The position numbers and the translations under genes were made by a program. From contig ML976688.1 of the NCBI GenBank assembly GCA_010015655.1, positions 438,411 through 502,410 of the forward strand: a stretch of DNA of 64,000 bases, given 5' to 3'. Position 1 is the stretch's first letter. Each line of letters opens with the position of its first letter. The notes below the pieces were generated by a model, which ran no database searches, was not told the origin of the DNA, and saw only the letters and a program-made list of their open reading frames with translations. Of this stretch, positions 11,681 through 23,262 are shown piece by piece. Source of the stretch: Bimuria novae-zelandiae CBS 107.79. Lineage: Eukaryota > Ascomycota > Dothideomycetes > Pleosporales > Didymosphaeriaceae.

Positions 11681-14186
11681 GCATCTTGGCTTTTGGTCTC
11701 TTTATCGCAACAGCGCCAGCTTTTTGCGGATAAAGAACGTGATTCTAGTAATCAGCTTGTTCAGGCGAACAATTTCATACTACAGGAACCCCCCACACGG
11801 TCGTGTGGGTGGAATCACGATTTTGGTGTTCCTGAGGGATTAAGTCATCTGCACACGAGACGTAGTATTTAACACTTTTACCTTCTATACAGGCTGCGAT
11901 AGCTACGCAGATAACTTAGTAATTAAAAAGGTTATTAAGTTACTTAATATTCCTAAGACGTACGAGGATAATAATATATCTATTAAGGAACGTATATTAA
12001 CACGTTAGTAATATCTTTAGAATAAGGCTAAATTTATAGTAATACCAACACTAATACCTGCCAGACAATTAACCAAGTCATTAGTAGGGGATAATACTAA
12101 TAAACTATTAACCTCTTAATATTAATTACCTTTTAATACCTTTATAGTTATATTAGCATTTCTTAATTATATAATAAGCTATTTAATAAGGCGCTACTAC
12201 GCTCGTAACTTTTATCTTACGCCCTTATAGTAAAAGGTTACTAATTAATTAGCTAACAAAATTAAAATCTATATATTTAACTAGCGAATTAATAATACTC
12301 TATAGCGTTAAGATGTAAATATCTTATAATATAACGTACTTATTATAAAGCATGTTTAAAAACTAACAAACTTAGGAAATTTATAGACTTATATAATTTA
12401 GCTAAGAGCTTAAAACGTTACTAGTTACCTAAACACATTTACTACAATAATTATTAATAAGAATATAAAGGATAATTTATAAATTTATTAAAACTAGCTA
12501 TTACCTTCCCTAAAGTATATTAGTTAGGTAAAGATATATTTATTCAGTATTAGGTTTATAAAAGCTGTAAAGCGTAAGTATTAAAAAGTCTAAGATAAAA
12601 GCTACTTTTATAAGATCTTAGTAATATATTGAACTACACAAGATAAAGGGGTTAAGGTAATCTTACTTATATATATATTTATATATAAGTTTAATAAGGA
12701 TAGTTATCTTTATAAGTATAAAATTTAACTTACCGCACGCGGAGACCTATAAGAGTAGTTTAATAATACTTACGCTACTATACTTATAGACTATACTTTT
12801 TAAGTAATTATTATAATTACTAACTACTTTAGCTTAGAGTTAAAATAATATAACGTATTTAACGCTTTCCTTAACTTTATGCTTAATTAAAAGCTATACG
12901 CTAAGACTTTTAGTTTTTTTAAAAAAGTAAATAGTAATCTTCTAAAGGTGCTTTATGCCCTTTACGGCTTAAAGGACGTTCCACTAATATAATATAATAT
13001 ATTTAGAGTATTAATCAAGCTATTAAAACTTAAACACGTTAAAGGCTTCTTGTGCTTATATATTAATAATTAGCTTATCTTATTTATTTACGTTAATAAT
13101 ATAATAATGGCGTATTACCTAATAAATGCTTGTCTTTATGAAGACTTTAAGAATAAGTTAAAGGACTAATTTAGACTTAAGGTAATAAGAGATTCAGCCT
13201 AGTTCCTAGGCGTCTAAGTCGTTCGCGATTACTAGAAAAAGAAGATCTAGCTTATTTAAGATATATATATATATTAATAAGGTTTATAAAAAGTATAGTA
13301 TATAGCTAGTAAGTTATAAAATCCTAAGTTTCTACTTAACATTAACTTTCTTAATTCGACGAGACTAATGTTTAATGTATAAAGCTATATTAGGAGCTTA
13401 TTAGCCGCCCGGCCTACATTACTTACTAGACATGACCTAATATTACTCGTAGCCACGTTGTCCTTACTTGCCATCTTACTAATCTAAAATAGTTATATAT
13501 TATAGCTATATAACGCGTCTGGCGATACTTGCTAGTAACTTAATACTACGCTATTAAGAGTTCCTATAATAACTTAATTATAAAGATTATTTTTAATTAT
13601 AATAATTATTATAATCTTTTATTTTTTAGTGCGTTAGACGTCTCGGACGTAAATAATATAAAGATAATACTTCTTCCTTTATAACATACTTATTAACTAG
13701 AAGGAAATGACCTAGCGCACTATTACTAAGTCTACTACTAAATTAAAGTTACTTTTAATCTCCTTTACTAGTTTATAAATAGTAGAGTGGCTTTACTTTT
13801 TTAATAGTATTTTATTGAACTTAGGCATAATGCCTACAATCTATTATAATAATTAATATATAGTTAGAATTATTAATAAGGATCTAGATTAACTTTGTAT
13901 TAAATTTTAACACGTTAATATTTATTAGATATAGATTTAATAAGAGGCAAAGCCTTAATAACTTATTATTAAATAGGTCCCTATAGACAAGATAGCCACT
14001 AACAGGCTTACTAAAATTCTCTTAAAGGCTAAATATTAAAAATTTATTTAATAGCTTTATTATATTAACATCGCCTAACGCCTCTAGGACAGCTTTAATA
14101 ATAATAATAATAATTTTATATATTTAATTACCTATTTAAGCAAGATTTTGGCTTTATCTCTTAATTAATATAAAGCTAAGGGGGCT

Positions 14187-14327
14187 TGTGACAGTTTGGT
14201 ATAAAAGCTTGGACCACCCGCGTACGTGCGGCCCTGTGCACGTGATCCACACTATATAGCTCCATAGAGTAGCTTCTCAATCAAAACAACGATTGCCTCA
14301 ACACTCACACTCTTTTTCGATGTTACA
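14187..14327 (+). repeat. Probable 3' LTR of copia-I (about 141 bp)
   Basis: It starts TGTGACAG directly after a purine-rich tract (AAGCTAAGGGGGCT), where a copia 3' LTR should lie, and ends TGTTACA. It contains TATAAAAG and TATATAGC. No second copy was seen to the left, so the LTR assignment rests on position, the polypurine tract and the termini only. Confidence 0.5.
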
Positions 14328-15545
14328 GATATGTTGCGAAGAGCCATTCTGTTGCAGTGCGATAAAGAACTTTTTCCAGTCGCAAATGGTGTCTCAAGAG
14401 AGATGCTCAGGGGAGATGGTATGGTGATGGTTCTCCCTCCAGGGTGGGTCCATGTACAGCTGCCACTAACGATATTGGTGGTTTCGTAAATTTCCGCTCA
14501 CCATGTGACCTAGCTCTTGTTAGGTAATCGCTTCCTGCACGTTATTTGTCCCCACCTATTTTTCTATATAATTAGATATTATATATAAATTTGTTTCTTA
14601 AATAATACCCTACTATTATCCTTAAGGATTATTATAATACTAGCTAAAAGTTATAACGTATTATACATGCGAGCTACGCACTTGGACGAGCTGCACGCTT
14701 TTGTTAAGCCCACACTAACTCACAATTAACGTATAATAGCTTAACAAAATAATAGTTAATCTGCTTTACAAGAAGCAAATATATAGCTTACTGTATAATT
14801 CATTTCTAATAACTAAATTTAGTTTTTCTAACGCGCTACTACTATATATAATACGTCTAAATTTATGCTACGTAATAGACGCGCTAGTATCCTCCTATAC
14901 GCTATAATATAACTAAATTTAATAAAGCTTATAAAGTTTAAAAAGAAGATAATTATTTAATTTATCTTAAATTTTACAAAGTAAAGATACCTCATAATTT
15001 TTATATCGGTTTAACATATAGTAGATACTTTACTAGCTACGCGCGATTAAGGCAAAGTTAGTAAAAACTAACTATTAAGCTTTATTAAGTGTATGCTTAA
15101 GCTCATAATACGGTTTAATTATAAGCTAGATTTTTTAAGAATACTATATAAGAATCCTACTATTATATTAAACTAGTTTTAACTTATGTAGAATGTAAAG
15201 GCAAAGTGCGACATATAGAATAAAAATATATAATACTTTAATAAGTCTAATTTTATAATAGGCGTAATTTTAATAAGTTAAAAAGTTATTACTAGCTTTA
15301 AAAGGCGTAGGAGGCTAAAGCAAATGTAAAAAAGTAATAAAAAATAAATATTAAAAATACTAAGTATTAGTAACGCGGGGTAAAAAATCTTATCCTTTTA
15401 TATTTTATAGGCAAAAATCCACCTTATTAGCTACTATACTAAAAATAATCTGCCTTCCTAATAGAGAATTATAGTATTTAAGAATAGCTAAATAATAAAT
15501 AAGGATAAAGTTGCGTAGGTTAAGTATTTTAACGCATATATAAAG
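14328..15545. other. Unique-looking island (to about 14,560), then AT-rich filler
   Basis: About 230 bp after the copia-I LTR have ordinary composition and look like original single-copy DNA or a short unmutated fragment. The rest is RIP-type AT-rich sequence with no readable domain. I see no gene. Confidence 0.5.
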
Positions 15546-16253
15546 TGTTATAAGCTAGCGTACAGGGTTCCGAGTCACTTCTCAGAAATCGGTCACCCTT
15601 CAGAAAATCGTGATATCTCAACATCCACCCCTATCAAAATGGACCAACGTGAAGCAGGTATACAAGCAGCTATTAGTAATCTTAATACTAGTATTTTTTC
15701 TAATTAATAAGCTACTATAAAAGCATATACTATCTTTTAAACTACACTCTTTACGCGCGAATACGCGGTACATAGAATAATTTATCTAGCTATAAATATT
15801 AGTAATAATTAACTTTATAATAAGAAGAGTTTCTTATATAATAGATTTTAAAAAAGACTTACGCGCTTTTTCTCCTTTACACGCTTATATATAAGAAATA
15901 GTAAACTAAACCCTAAAGATAAATAGGGATAATAGTTCTATAGGTAAGTATTAAATATCCTTCTTTCTTACGCGTAATCCACGCGTTGCATCTATTATAG
16001 GTAGAAAAATAGAGGCTGCACGGGCTAAGAGAGCTACAATACAGTAGATACGCGCGTTTCTTAAGCACTTTAAGAGGACTCGCGTACGATTAGGGATATG
16101 CACTAAGGATACGTGGAATATAAATAAGTCTAGCAAGGCCCTAGGTGTATATGCAAATACTAGAGTACTCGCAAGTAATTAAAGAAAAAAGGCTTAAAAA
16201 TAGTCTCTAGAAAATTATAAATAGGCATCTATAATTAAGTACGTATTAGCTAT
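15546..16253 (+). mobile_element. Fot1/pogo-type DNA transposon, 5' part (Fot1-I), RIPed
   Basis: An ATG at 15,639 opens MDQREAGIQAAIS, the characteristic start of a fungal Fot1/pogo transposase (helix-turn-helix, Psq-like N-terminus), after which stops accumulate. The preceding 90 bases are of ordinary composition and probably hold the left inverted repeat (from about 15,555, CAGGGTTCCGAG...), but I could not find its partner on the right. The element is cut at 16,253 by copia-II and continues at 22,188. Confidence 0.65.
16249..16253. repeat. Target-site duplication GCTAT, left copy
   Basis: GCTAT precedes the TGTTGG terminus of copia-II and is repeated exactly at 22,183-22,187 after the right LTR. 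Confidence 0.88.
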
Positions 16254-16550
16254 TGTTGGTATTAAACCTACGCAACACTGCTACGGCTTTCACCGCCATG
16301 CAGTTTGCCTGTGGTTTCAAACCTGCGCAACACTGCTACGGCTTTCACCGCTATGCAGTTTGCCTACAGCTTATTACGCAGTTTGCCTGTGGTTTGTTGC
16401 GCTAGTCTTAATCGGACTAGCAGGGAACAAACCACGCTTAATAAATACCTCTTATAGCAGCCCACCACAATAGATCTACAATTAAGAATTAAATTAGTAC
16501 CACATTATTACAACAAAGTCTTGATCCAACAGCCTATTGCCGTATTAACA
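16254..16550 (+). repeat. 5' LTR of copia-II (297 bp)
   Basis: It starts TGTTGGTAT and ends GTATTAACA. It contains an internal near-duplication around GCTACGGCTTTCACCGC. It aligns without gaps to 21,886-22,182, and all differences seen are C/T or G/A transitions. Confidence 0.93.
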
Positions 16551-16999
16551 CTGATTAGTGGTTGCTACACCACAGATCGGCAAGATATACTGTGTACAGG
16601 GAATCTCAGCGCACGTTTCAGGCTAAGTATTCTGGCGATAGAAGCGGTTAGCGCATGCCTCCTCCCCTACCAAGGCCCAGGATACAGCATCGCTAGTGCG
16701 AAGTACAGGTACGACAAGCTCACTGCTATCCTTTATTAGGATCAGCGGCGCCTCGTATTTGAAGGATCTTTTCGCCTGGATTGTCCCTACTAAGGCTTAG
16801 TTTAGAAGGAGATTTGCGTTAACCATGCTAACTCTTGTTAAATTATACTAATTACAGGCCCACATCTAAAACACTATTATAAAGTACACCTAAACAAAGG
16901 ATCGCTCGTGGTACCTAGACAAGATAATCTACAAGGACTAGTACGCTAACCAAGATTTTAATATCGCTAACGCCACCGTTAATATAGATAAACTTAACA

Positions 17000-19900
17000 C
17001 TATAGTTATTAACTAGATAATACAGGTAGAAGAAGATAACATATTTAACCTGTTTTTACTACTTAAGTTTAAGGAGCATTTTAAGAATTTCACCCGCGAT
17101 CTCTTTAATAGTATTAATAAGTGCATCTAAAAAGCACTTAAAGAGCTCCTTTGCTAGTAAGGCATCTATATTAAGTAGGGTAATAGTAATAATCTCTTTA
17201 ACTAATTCGCAGAACTCCTCATATTAACCGCCGTCCTAAAATAGCCCGCCAAGTATCTTAAGCTTATAAGGCTCTGCGAAGGCTTTAAGTGCCACCAGAT
17301 TGCAGATAATAAAGAATAATAGTGGCAGCAGCGAGCTCCGCTAGGTAGAGGATTATTATTATTATTATAACCTAGATTTACGCCTGTGCAGAACAACTCT
17401 TATTTGCTTACTAACCTCGCTAAGTTATACACGCCGGAGCAAAAGTATTTAGGTGATAAATACGACATCCTTAAGACAAAGATTAAGGTGTTTAACGACC
17501 TCTACACTAAGGTTAGGATTAATAAAGATAAGTAGTATAAAATAGCACTCTCTATTATGCTTACTAGCCAAGCGCTTTAGTATTACTACGATTATATTGC
17601 TCCCTAGGCGCTTACGCTTACTTATAATACAATGCTTAACAAGCTGCGCACGTACTTTAACACTATACAAGCTTACTAGATGTACCTCTAGGAGTGGCAT
17701 AGCACTACGCTTAAGAGCGTCATAACTGCTAACCTTAAGAAAGACCCTATGGAGTGTCTTAAAATAGTTATTAGTAAGATAAACATGCTCTATTAGGCAC
17801 TATTATAGGACTAGGGTAAGAGCTATAATTAGTATTTGCTTGCGTAATAGCTCCTTAGCGCATGTCGTGGCATTAAAGTAACTACTATAGCTTGCTTAAA
17901 GCTAGCGACTATATTTAAAGGTGTTGCTATAGATCTCCGCAACGTAGTTAGCATGTGGTTAAGCTGTTATCCTAATAGCCAGTTTCTATCACGAGATGCA
18001 GATAAGCAGTATTATACTAATCGCCGCTATATCTATAATAATTAACAAGCTATAGGATTATTAGATAATAACTACTATAGTTGCCGCTATTAAGGTTAAG
18101 GCGGATCGCGCGGCAATTAATTTAATAATAATAATTGTTAGTTAAACTACTTAGGCAATCGCCGCAACAAGACATGCTTTATCTATAAGTAGCCTAAGTG
18201 CTAGTTAACTTAACACTTAAAGAAGGAGCGCATGGAGCATCGCTAACGCTATAATTAATACGCTTAAGATAATCCTAATACCCTAAGCTATAAAGTGTTT
18301 CTCGCCGGCCATGAAGGCATAGAGCTTAAAGACAGCGACGGTAGCGATAATAATACCAGTAATAATAATATTAAAGCATATTTTACTAACTAAGTCTACT
18401 TAACTACATCTTACGGCAAGGTTAATGGCGACGCTATTATCTTTAGCCTTAATAACGCTGTCGCACTTTATATAATTACAGGCAATAATCCTTATATCTC
18501 TAGTAAAGTAAATAAAGATGCTTAACTCTTCTTATTTAATTTACGCTACAGCGTAGATATCTTTTAAGATATTATGCCTAACACTGGTGTAGCCAGTGTC
18601 TTAACTACTGGCAAGACATAAGTAAAGGCGCTGTAGCTTATCTAACTATTTATAGTTATTAATAAGTCCACCGCAGGACGTTATTAAATCTAATTTAGAA
18701 ATAATCTAAAGTGTTTCTCCCTTAGCAACGTTAATGTCAGCACGCTATTTAGTATAATTACCTTTATAGTAATACTAACTAACACACTATTTCTGCTTTG
18801 CTTAAATAATATAGATTATCATGGTATCTTCTTTAACAACATCGACAATATGCTCGTTTAAGGTGGCAAAGAATTCCTAATTATCCGTCAATGGGGACAT
18901 CCATGGCTCCTGCTTAATAAATAAGAGACCGTTGTCTACTACTTAACCAAGACTAAGCTACGCTAGCTTTACTAACGCTTTAACTATCCTGCTACTAGAC
19001 GACTGCACAAGATCCTTAGCAAAGCAGGCCATGAAGACATTAACAAGAACATTATTAATTGTATTAATAAGTACTGTTACTAGTGTCAAATCCACAGCAA
19101 AGCACCTGGCCGTTTCCGCTTTACTATTCGCGATGACATGGACTTTAACTCATGTGTTATTATTAATATAATATACATTAATCAGAAACCAGTGCTCCAC
19201 GCAGTTAATAAAGCCATAGCTTTTTAAGCTACTTAATTTATGCTAAATATCTAGGCAAATACTACTTAGGATCTCCTTCGCGCTATATAGATTAATATAT
19301 ACGTTAGTCCTCCCGACGTTATTAAGACAGATACTAGCAAGAACTTTATTACTAACAAGTTTATTAATAACGCTACGTTACTTGTAATCGAGGTTAAGGA
19401 AGTCCTGGTGGAGGCACATTATTTAATTAGTAAGGTTAAGTGTTATTATGCTCCCATTCGCCGTGCTTATAGGGTAATCTCTATAGACGTTAAACGCATA
19501 ACCGCTCCTAAACATATCTTATAGATAGCTGTCAAGGCTGTTAATAACACCGCAGGTCCTAATAGACTTGTCCTAACTCTTCTTGTCTTTAGAGCATATC
19601 CTCGCCTGTTAAAGAAATTACTACTATCGCTATCTATTACCGCCCGCGGCGCTACAGTGCGTAAAATAATAGCTAAAGTGCGTAAAATTAAGGTAAAGCG
19701 CTAAGTTAATAAGGCTCTTATAACTTGTAATAGTCCTAACGCAACTAATGTCTTACTATTACCTATCCTAAGTAGCGTTAAGGTCTAGCGGGAGAATTAT
19801 AGATGGTCTAGCCCGTATTAGATAATCGTCCTCCACGTTAATAAGCAATCTATAGTTATCGAAATTAATAATAAATAAGTCACCTTCCGCATTACCGTAG

Positions 19901-21730
19901 TGCGCCCGTATTATGCAAACGATACGACTATTATTACCCCTTTCGCAAAGAACGAGGACAACAGTGGCTCTAACAATGATTTCACTCCTATTATAGAGGA
20001 GCCCGCGCCCAAGCGTAAGCGTGATAGGCCAAAAGGCTTAAGGAATAAGCCAAAACCTAATAAAGTTATAACTGCCACAGTTAATCTTAATTAACGTGAG
20101 CGTAATAATCTTGTCCTAGCCAAGAAGCTACGAGTAGTCGGCAAGATTATAATACTAAGGTAACTATTTAAAGTATCTATTAAGGTAGAGATTAACGCCC
20201 TTATAACATAAGGTATCTTTTGCTTCGAGAAGTACAGTCCTTACTATTATAATAAGGTCCGCATCTTTAAGTCACGCATTATTAATAAAGTTAAGGGCAA
20301 GACTACTAATCGCCTGTATAAAAAGTCCCGTCTTATTATCTAAGGATACGCTAATAATAATAAAAAGCTTATCCTAACACAGTCTCCCACCATCCAGCGT
20401 GCAAGCCAGCGTGTGATTATCGCTCTAGCACTATTACTGTTAAAGCTGGGCATGTACCTCTGGCTCCGTAACATTACTCAGGCCTATACGCAATCGGATG
20501 ATCCACTCTAGCGTACTATTATAGCTAATATACTAACCTAACTTAAGGAAAGTTATCCAACAAATATAGTTATAGTTATTATTAAGCTACTATACGGCAT
20601 TGCTGAAGCAGGTGCCTATTAGTGGTTAACGTATAATAAACACCACACTAAGACTCTCTATATAGTAACATCTACTTATAATCTATGCCTACTTATTAGT
20701 AAGGCTAATAGCAAGTGCTTTAGCATTATTAGCATGTAAACTAACGACACGCTTAGTCTGTCTAACAAAGCTTTTATAGACCTTGAGGACTAAGAGCTGC
20801 GTTTTAAGGCTAAGCCTAAGCAGTTTCTCTTACTAGACGCGTAAATTAACTTTAATGGCTACATTATTAAGCTTAATAATAATAATTACGCTATTACTCT
20901 GCGCCAGAAGAAGCAAGGCAAGAAGCTAAAAATAGCTAATAATAAGTAATTATACATTTAATAGCGCGCTCGAGGTGCTTACATTGCGATAATCTATTAA
21001 CTAGAGGCAAGCTTTGACCTTGCCGCTGTAGCCTAAGCGAGTAAGCCTACAAAAGAAGAAATTGTTAAATTAAATAAGCGCATTATCTAGTAGAAGGAGA
21101 ATATTACTTGCGGCCTTAACTTTATCCTACTAGACTTAAGTAACTTAAAGCTATACGCCTTTGTCGACGCATTATTTACTAATAATAAGGACATATTATT
21201 ATAAATAGGCTTCGTAATTACGCTTGGTAATAAAACCAAAGATAGCGATTGTAACTTTAAGTTTAAGGGTAATATTATCTACTAGTTATCTATTAAGTGT
21301 AAGCGCGTTACTCGCAGCGTCCTTATATTTAAGATTTACGCGATAGCCTATAGAGTCGACATTATAATTATAATTAGTGGTATAATTAACATAATTATGT
21401 AGTAACTTAACCTCCCTAATATCCCTATTGTCGTGTGCACTAACTCACGCTCCTTATATAATTGCCTTGTTAAGCTTAGCACTACTAAAGAGAAGCGCCT
21501 TATAATTAATATTATAGCTCTGCGTAAGGCCTATAAGCGTAATAATCTTATGGACATCTGCTAGATTAATGGACGTGACAATCTAGCAGACTTAATAACT
21601 AAGGCTAGCTCTAACTTAGCTATAGAGTATCTTATTAACTATAACTAGCTTAAGCTTCGCGTGCAAGGCTGGGTCAATCGCGCTAAAGTTAACACCCTAA
21701 AGTATAATTACGATAGCAAGAAGTAGTAAG
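17000..21730 (+). pseudogene. gag-pol of copia-II, inactivated
   Basis: Domains readable through stops: gag with a Cys knuckle near 18,177 (KTCFIYK, the second Cys now Tyr); a retropepsin-like site at 18,574-18,600 reading MPNTGVAS, where the catalytic Asp has become Asn (AAC at 18,580); pre-integrase and integrase at about 18,980-19,480 with H..L..AGH, a KTD motif and YYAPIRRAY; RT at about 20,420-20,800 (NITQAYTQSDDP, LLYGIAEAG, TNDTL); RNase H and C-terminal segments at about 21,080-21,700 (CKRVTRSVL, INGRDNLADLITKA). Family knowledge: one polyprotein processed by its own protease. None of it can be expressed intact here. Confidence 0.88.
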
Positions 21731-21885
21731 TCTGCAAAAGGAGCAGCGAGATAGGCACTAAGAGGACGCGCACTAGCGCTAGTCTGGTTAAAAAACTAGT
21801 AACTATTATAGATTGTGTTTTATTGCAGATTTAAGCGTTCTAGGCTAAACTGGCCACATGTAGCATAAAAGAAAAAGATAGCCAG

Positions 21886-22182
21886 TGTTGGTATCAAACC
21901 TACGCAACACTGCTACGGCTTTCACCGCTATGTAGTTTGCCTGTGGTTTTAAACCTGCGTAACACTGCTACGGCTTTCACCGCCATGCAGTTTGCCTACG
22001 GCTTATTATACAGTTTGCCTGTGGTTTATTGCGCTAGTCCTAATCGGGCTAGCAGGGAACAAACCACGCTTGATAAATACCTCTTACAGCAGCCCACCAC
22101 AATAGATCTGCAATTAAGAATCAAATCAGTACCACATCGTTGCAACGAAGTCTTGATCCAATAGCCTATTGCCGTATCAACA
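21886..22182 (+). repeat. 3' LTR of copia-II (297 bp)
   Basis: Same length as the 5' LTR. It starts TGTTGGTAT and ends GTATCAACA, followed by GCTAT. It retains more G/C at variable sites, so it was hit less by RIP than the 5' copy. Confidence 0.93.
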
Positions 22183-22187
22183 GCTAT

Positions 22188-23001
22188 AAGGAAGAAACTA
22201 TGCTATAGAGTAATATTTAAGGGCTAGAACTTATTAAGTACTTAGTTTTTATTTAAATTAATACCTAACTAGCTCTACGCAACGTTAAAGAATAGTTATA
22301 TATTAAATATAGCAGGTATTCAGTAGTAATAGCGTATCTTTTTATAAGAGATATCTTTATTAGATAATGGCTAATAAATGCTAATTTTAGATAGCTATAG
22401 TAGCTATATTAACCTAGAATTTTTATAGCTTTATAAATAGAATAAAGTTTAGCTTCTATTTATGCCTGCGTATTCCTTACACGTCCTATAGCCTCTTGAT
22501 CTCTTAGTTTTCTTAGTAGTAAAGAAATTTTATTAAAATTAGATTTAAAAACTATTATATCTTAATAACGTAGTACTAGTTAAAAAGAAACACTTTATTA
22601 TAGCTTATAATAATACTAGAGAGATGTTAAGCCCTTCGGGATAGCTAGTTTAAATAAAAATTTAGTAAATCCTACTAACTAAAGTAACCTAGTCTATTTA
22701 AGTAGTTTTTAGCTATACGCATCATAGGAGATATTACTACTAATAAGTTTTAGCTATGCTAAAATACCTATATTAATAAAGTAGCTCTAAAATATAATAT
22801 AACGCCTACTAGCTATTGTATAAACGTGCTTATAATAGTTAACTCCCCTAAGCATTTTATAGAGGAACCTAATATAGCTTAAATAATATTTTACTAAGAG
22901 CTTATTAACTATCTCGTGTTTCTAACGTAATTTACTTATCTACATCTGGTAAGCGTGCATGTAATACACGCTTTACACCTTACTAATCTTAGATAAGCTT
23001 A
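22188..23001 (+). mobile_element. Fot1/pogo-type DNA transposon, 3' part (Fot1-I)
   Basis: Continuation of the transposase after the copia-II insertion. The DDE_1 catalytic block is readable near 22,360-22,510: LILDSYSSYINLEF, then NKVQLLFMPAY and VLQPLDLLVF. The first of these corresponds to the family's LILDGHGSH motif, with Gly and His changed by G-to-A and C-to-T. The acceptor Asp codon survives. The distal part is unreadable, and the right inverted repeat was not found; it may be lost or overwritten by the LTR that starts at 23,002. Confidence 0.65.
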
Positions 23002-23262
23002 TGTTAGCCAACATCACAACTCTAGAATATTCTATTATATCGTTACATAGTCATGTGACCTTGCTGATCTGGAATCTTCTGGATACTCCACTCCATGTAT
23101 ATAACCACTCTAACTTTATTTGTAAACAGGTGGGTAGTAGGTGTAGAAAGAGTATATTGTGTATGTCAATCAGTGTGTATGATCGTGTCCGTTACATAGA
23201 GTGATTAGAGGCTCGTATATATTAATAGAGCTAACTCATGAGACTAGTGTCGTCATGTAACA
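23002..23262 (+). repeat. LTR-like sequence of a third copia-type element (261 bp)
   Basis: A segment of ordinary composition with TGTTAGCCAAC...CATGTAACA termini, lying directly before a gag-like reading frame. Only one copy is present in the window, so the assignment rests on the termini and on what follows. Confidence 0.5.

Larger units (their letters stand above)
11115..11836 (-). mobile_element. SINE-like retroposon with 12-bp target duplication and (ACT)n tail
   Basis: Removing this segment plus one copy of the flanking GGATTAAGTCAT repeat (11,103-11,114 and 11,837-11,848) rejoins copia-I in frame: the codons then read K-D-stop-V-I-C-T-R-D-V-V-F-N, a typical copia block. The inserted DNA has ordinary base composition, unlike its surroundings. 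It starts on the plus side with (AGT)5, that is an (ACT)n tail on the minus strand. Long target duplication and simple-repeat tail are the marks of target-primed retroposition. Minus the assembly duplication inside it, it is about 608 bp. It has no convincing ORF. Its minus-strand 5' end contains the hairpin CCCACACG/CGTGTGGG. No clear pol III A/B boxes were recognised. Confidence 0.65.
2000..14327 (+). mobile_element. Ty1/copia retrotransposon remnant (copia-I), heavily RIPed and interrupted twice
   Basis: Plus-strand copia coding sequence can be read through many stops. A possible gag knuckle lies near 2,685-2,740. A GAG-pre-integrase H..LGH...C..C-like block lies at about 10,270-10,430. 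The integrase to RT spacer flanks the insertion at 11,115. The RT active site at 13,089-13,100 reads Y-V-N-N, that is YVDD with both Asp codons changed G to A, and is followed by FLG and RNase H-like blocks to about 14,150. A gypsy element sits at 3,320-10,120 and a SINE-like insert at 11,115-11,836. The left end is uncertain and no 5' LTR was found. Density of stops and TpA shows it is the most degraded element in the window and hence probably the oldest. Confidence 0.75.
16254..22182 (+). mobile_element. Complete Ty1/copia retrotransposon (copia-II), RIP-inactivated
   Basis: The element is 5,929 bp with two 297-bp LTRs and GCTAT duplications, inserted in Fot1-I. Plus-strand coding order is gag, protease, integrase, RT, RNase H, which defines the copia superfamily. 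Many stops of the C-to-T type and Asp-to-Asn changes show RIP. A purine-rich tract (AGAAAAAGATAG) precedes the right LTR. Confidence 0.93.

Noticed and set aside
11400..11684. ORF reading through the N gap on the minus strand
   Set aside because: Contains X residues and a duplicated peptide created by the assembly duplication.
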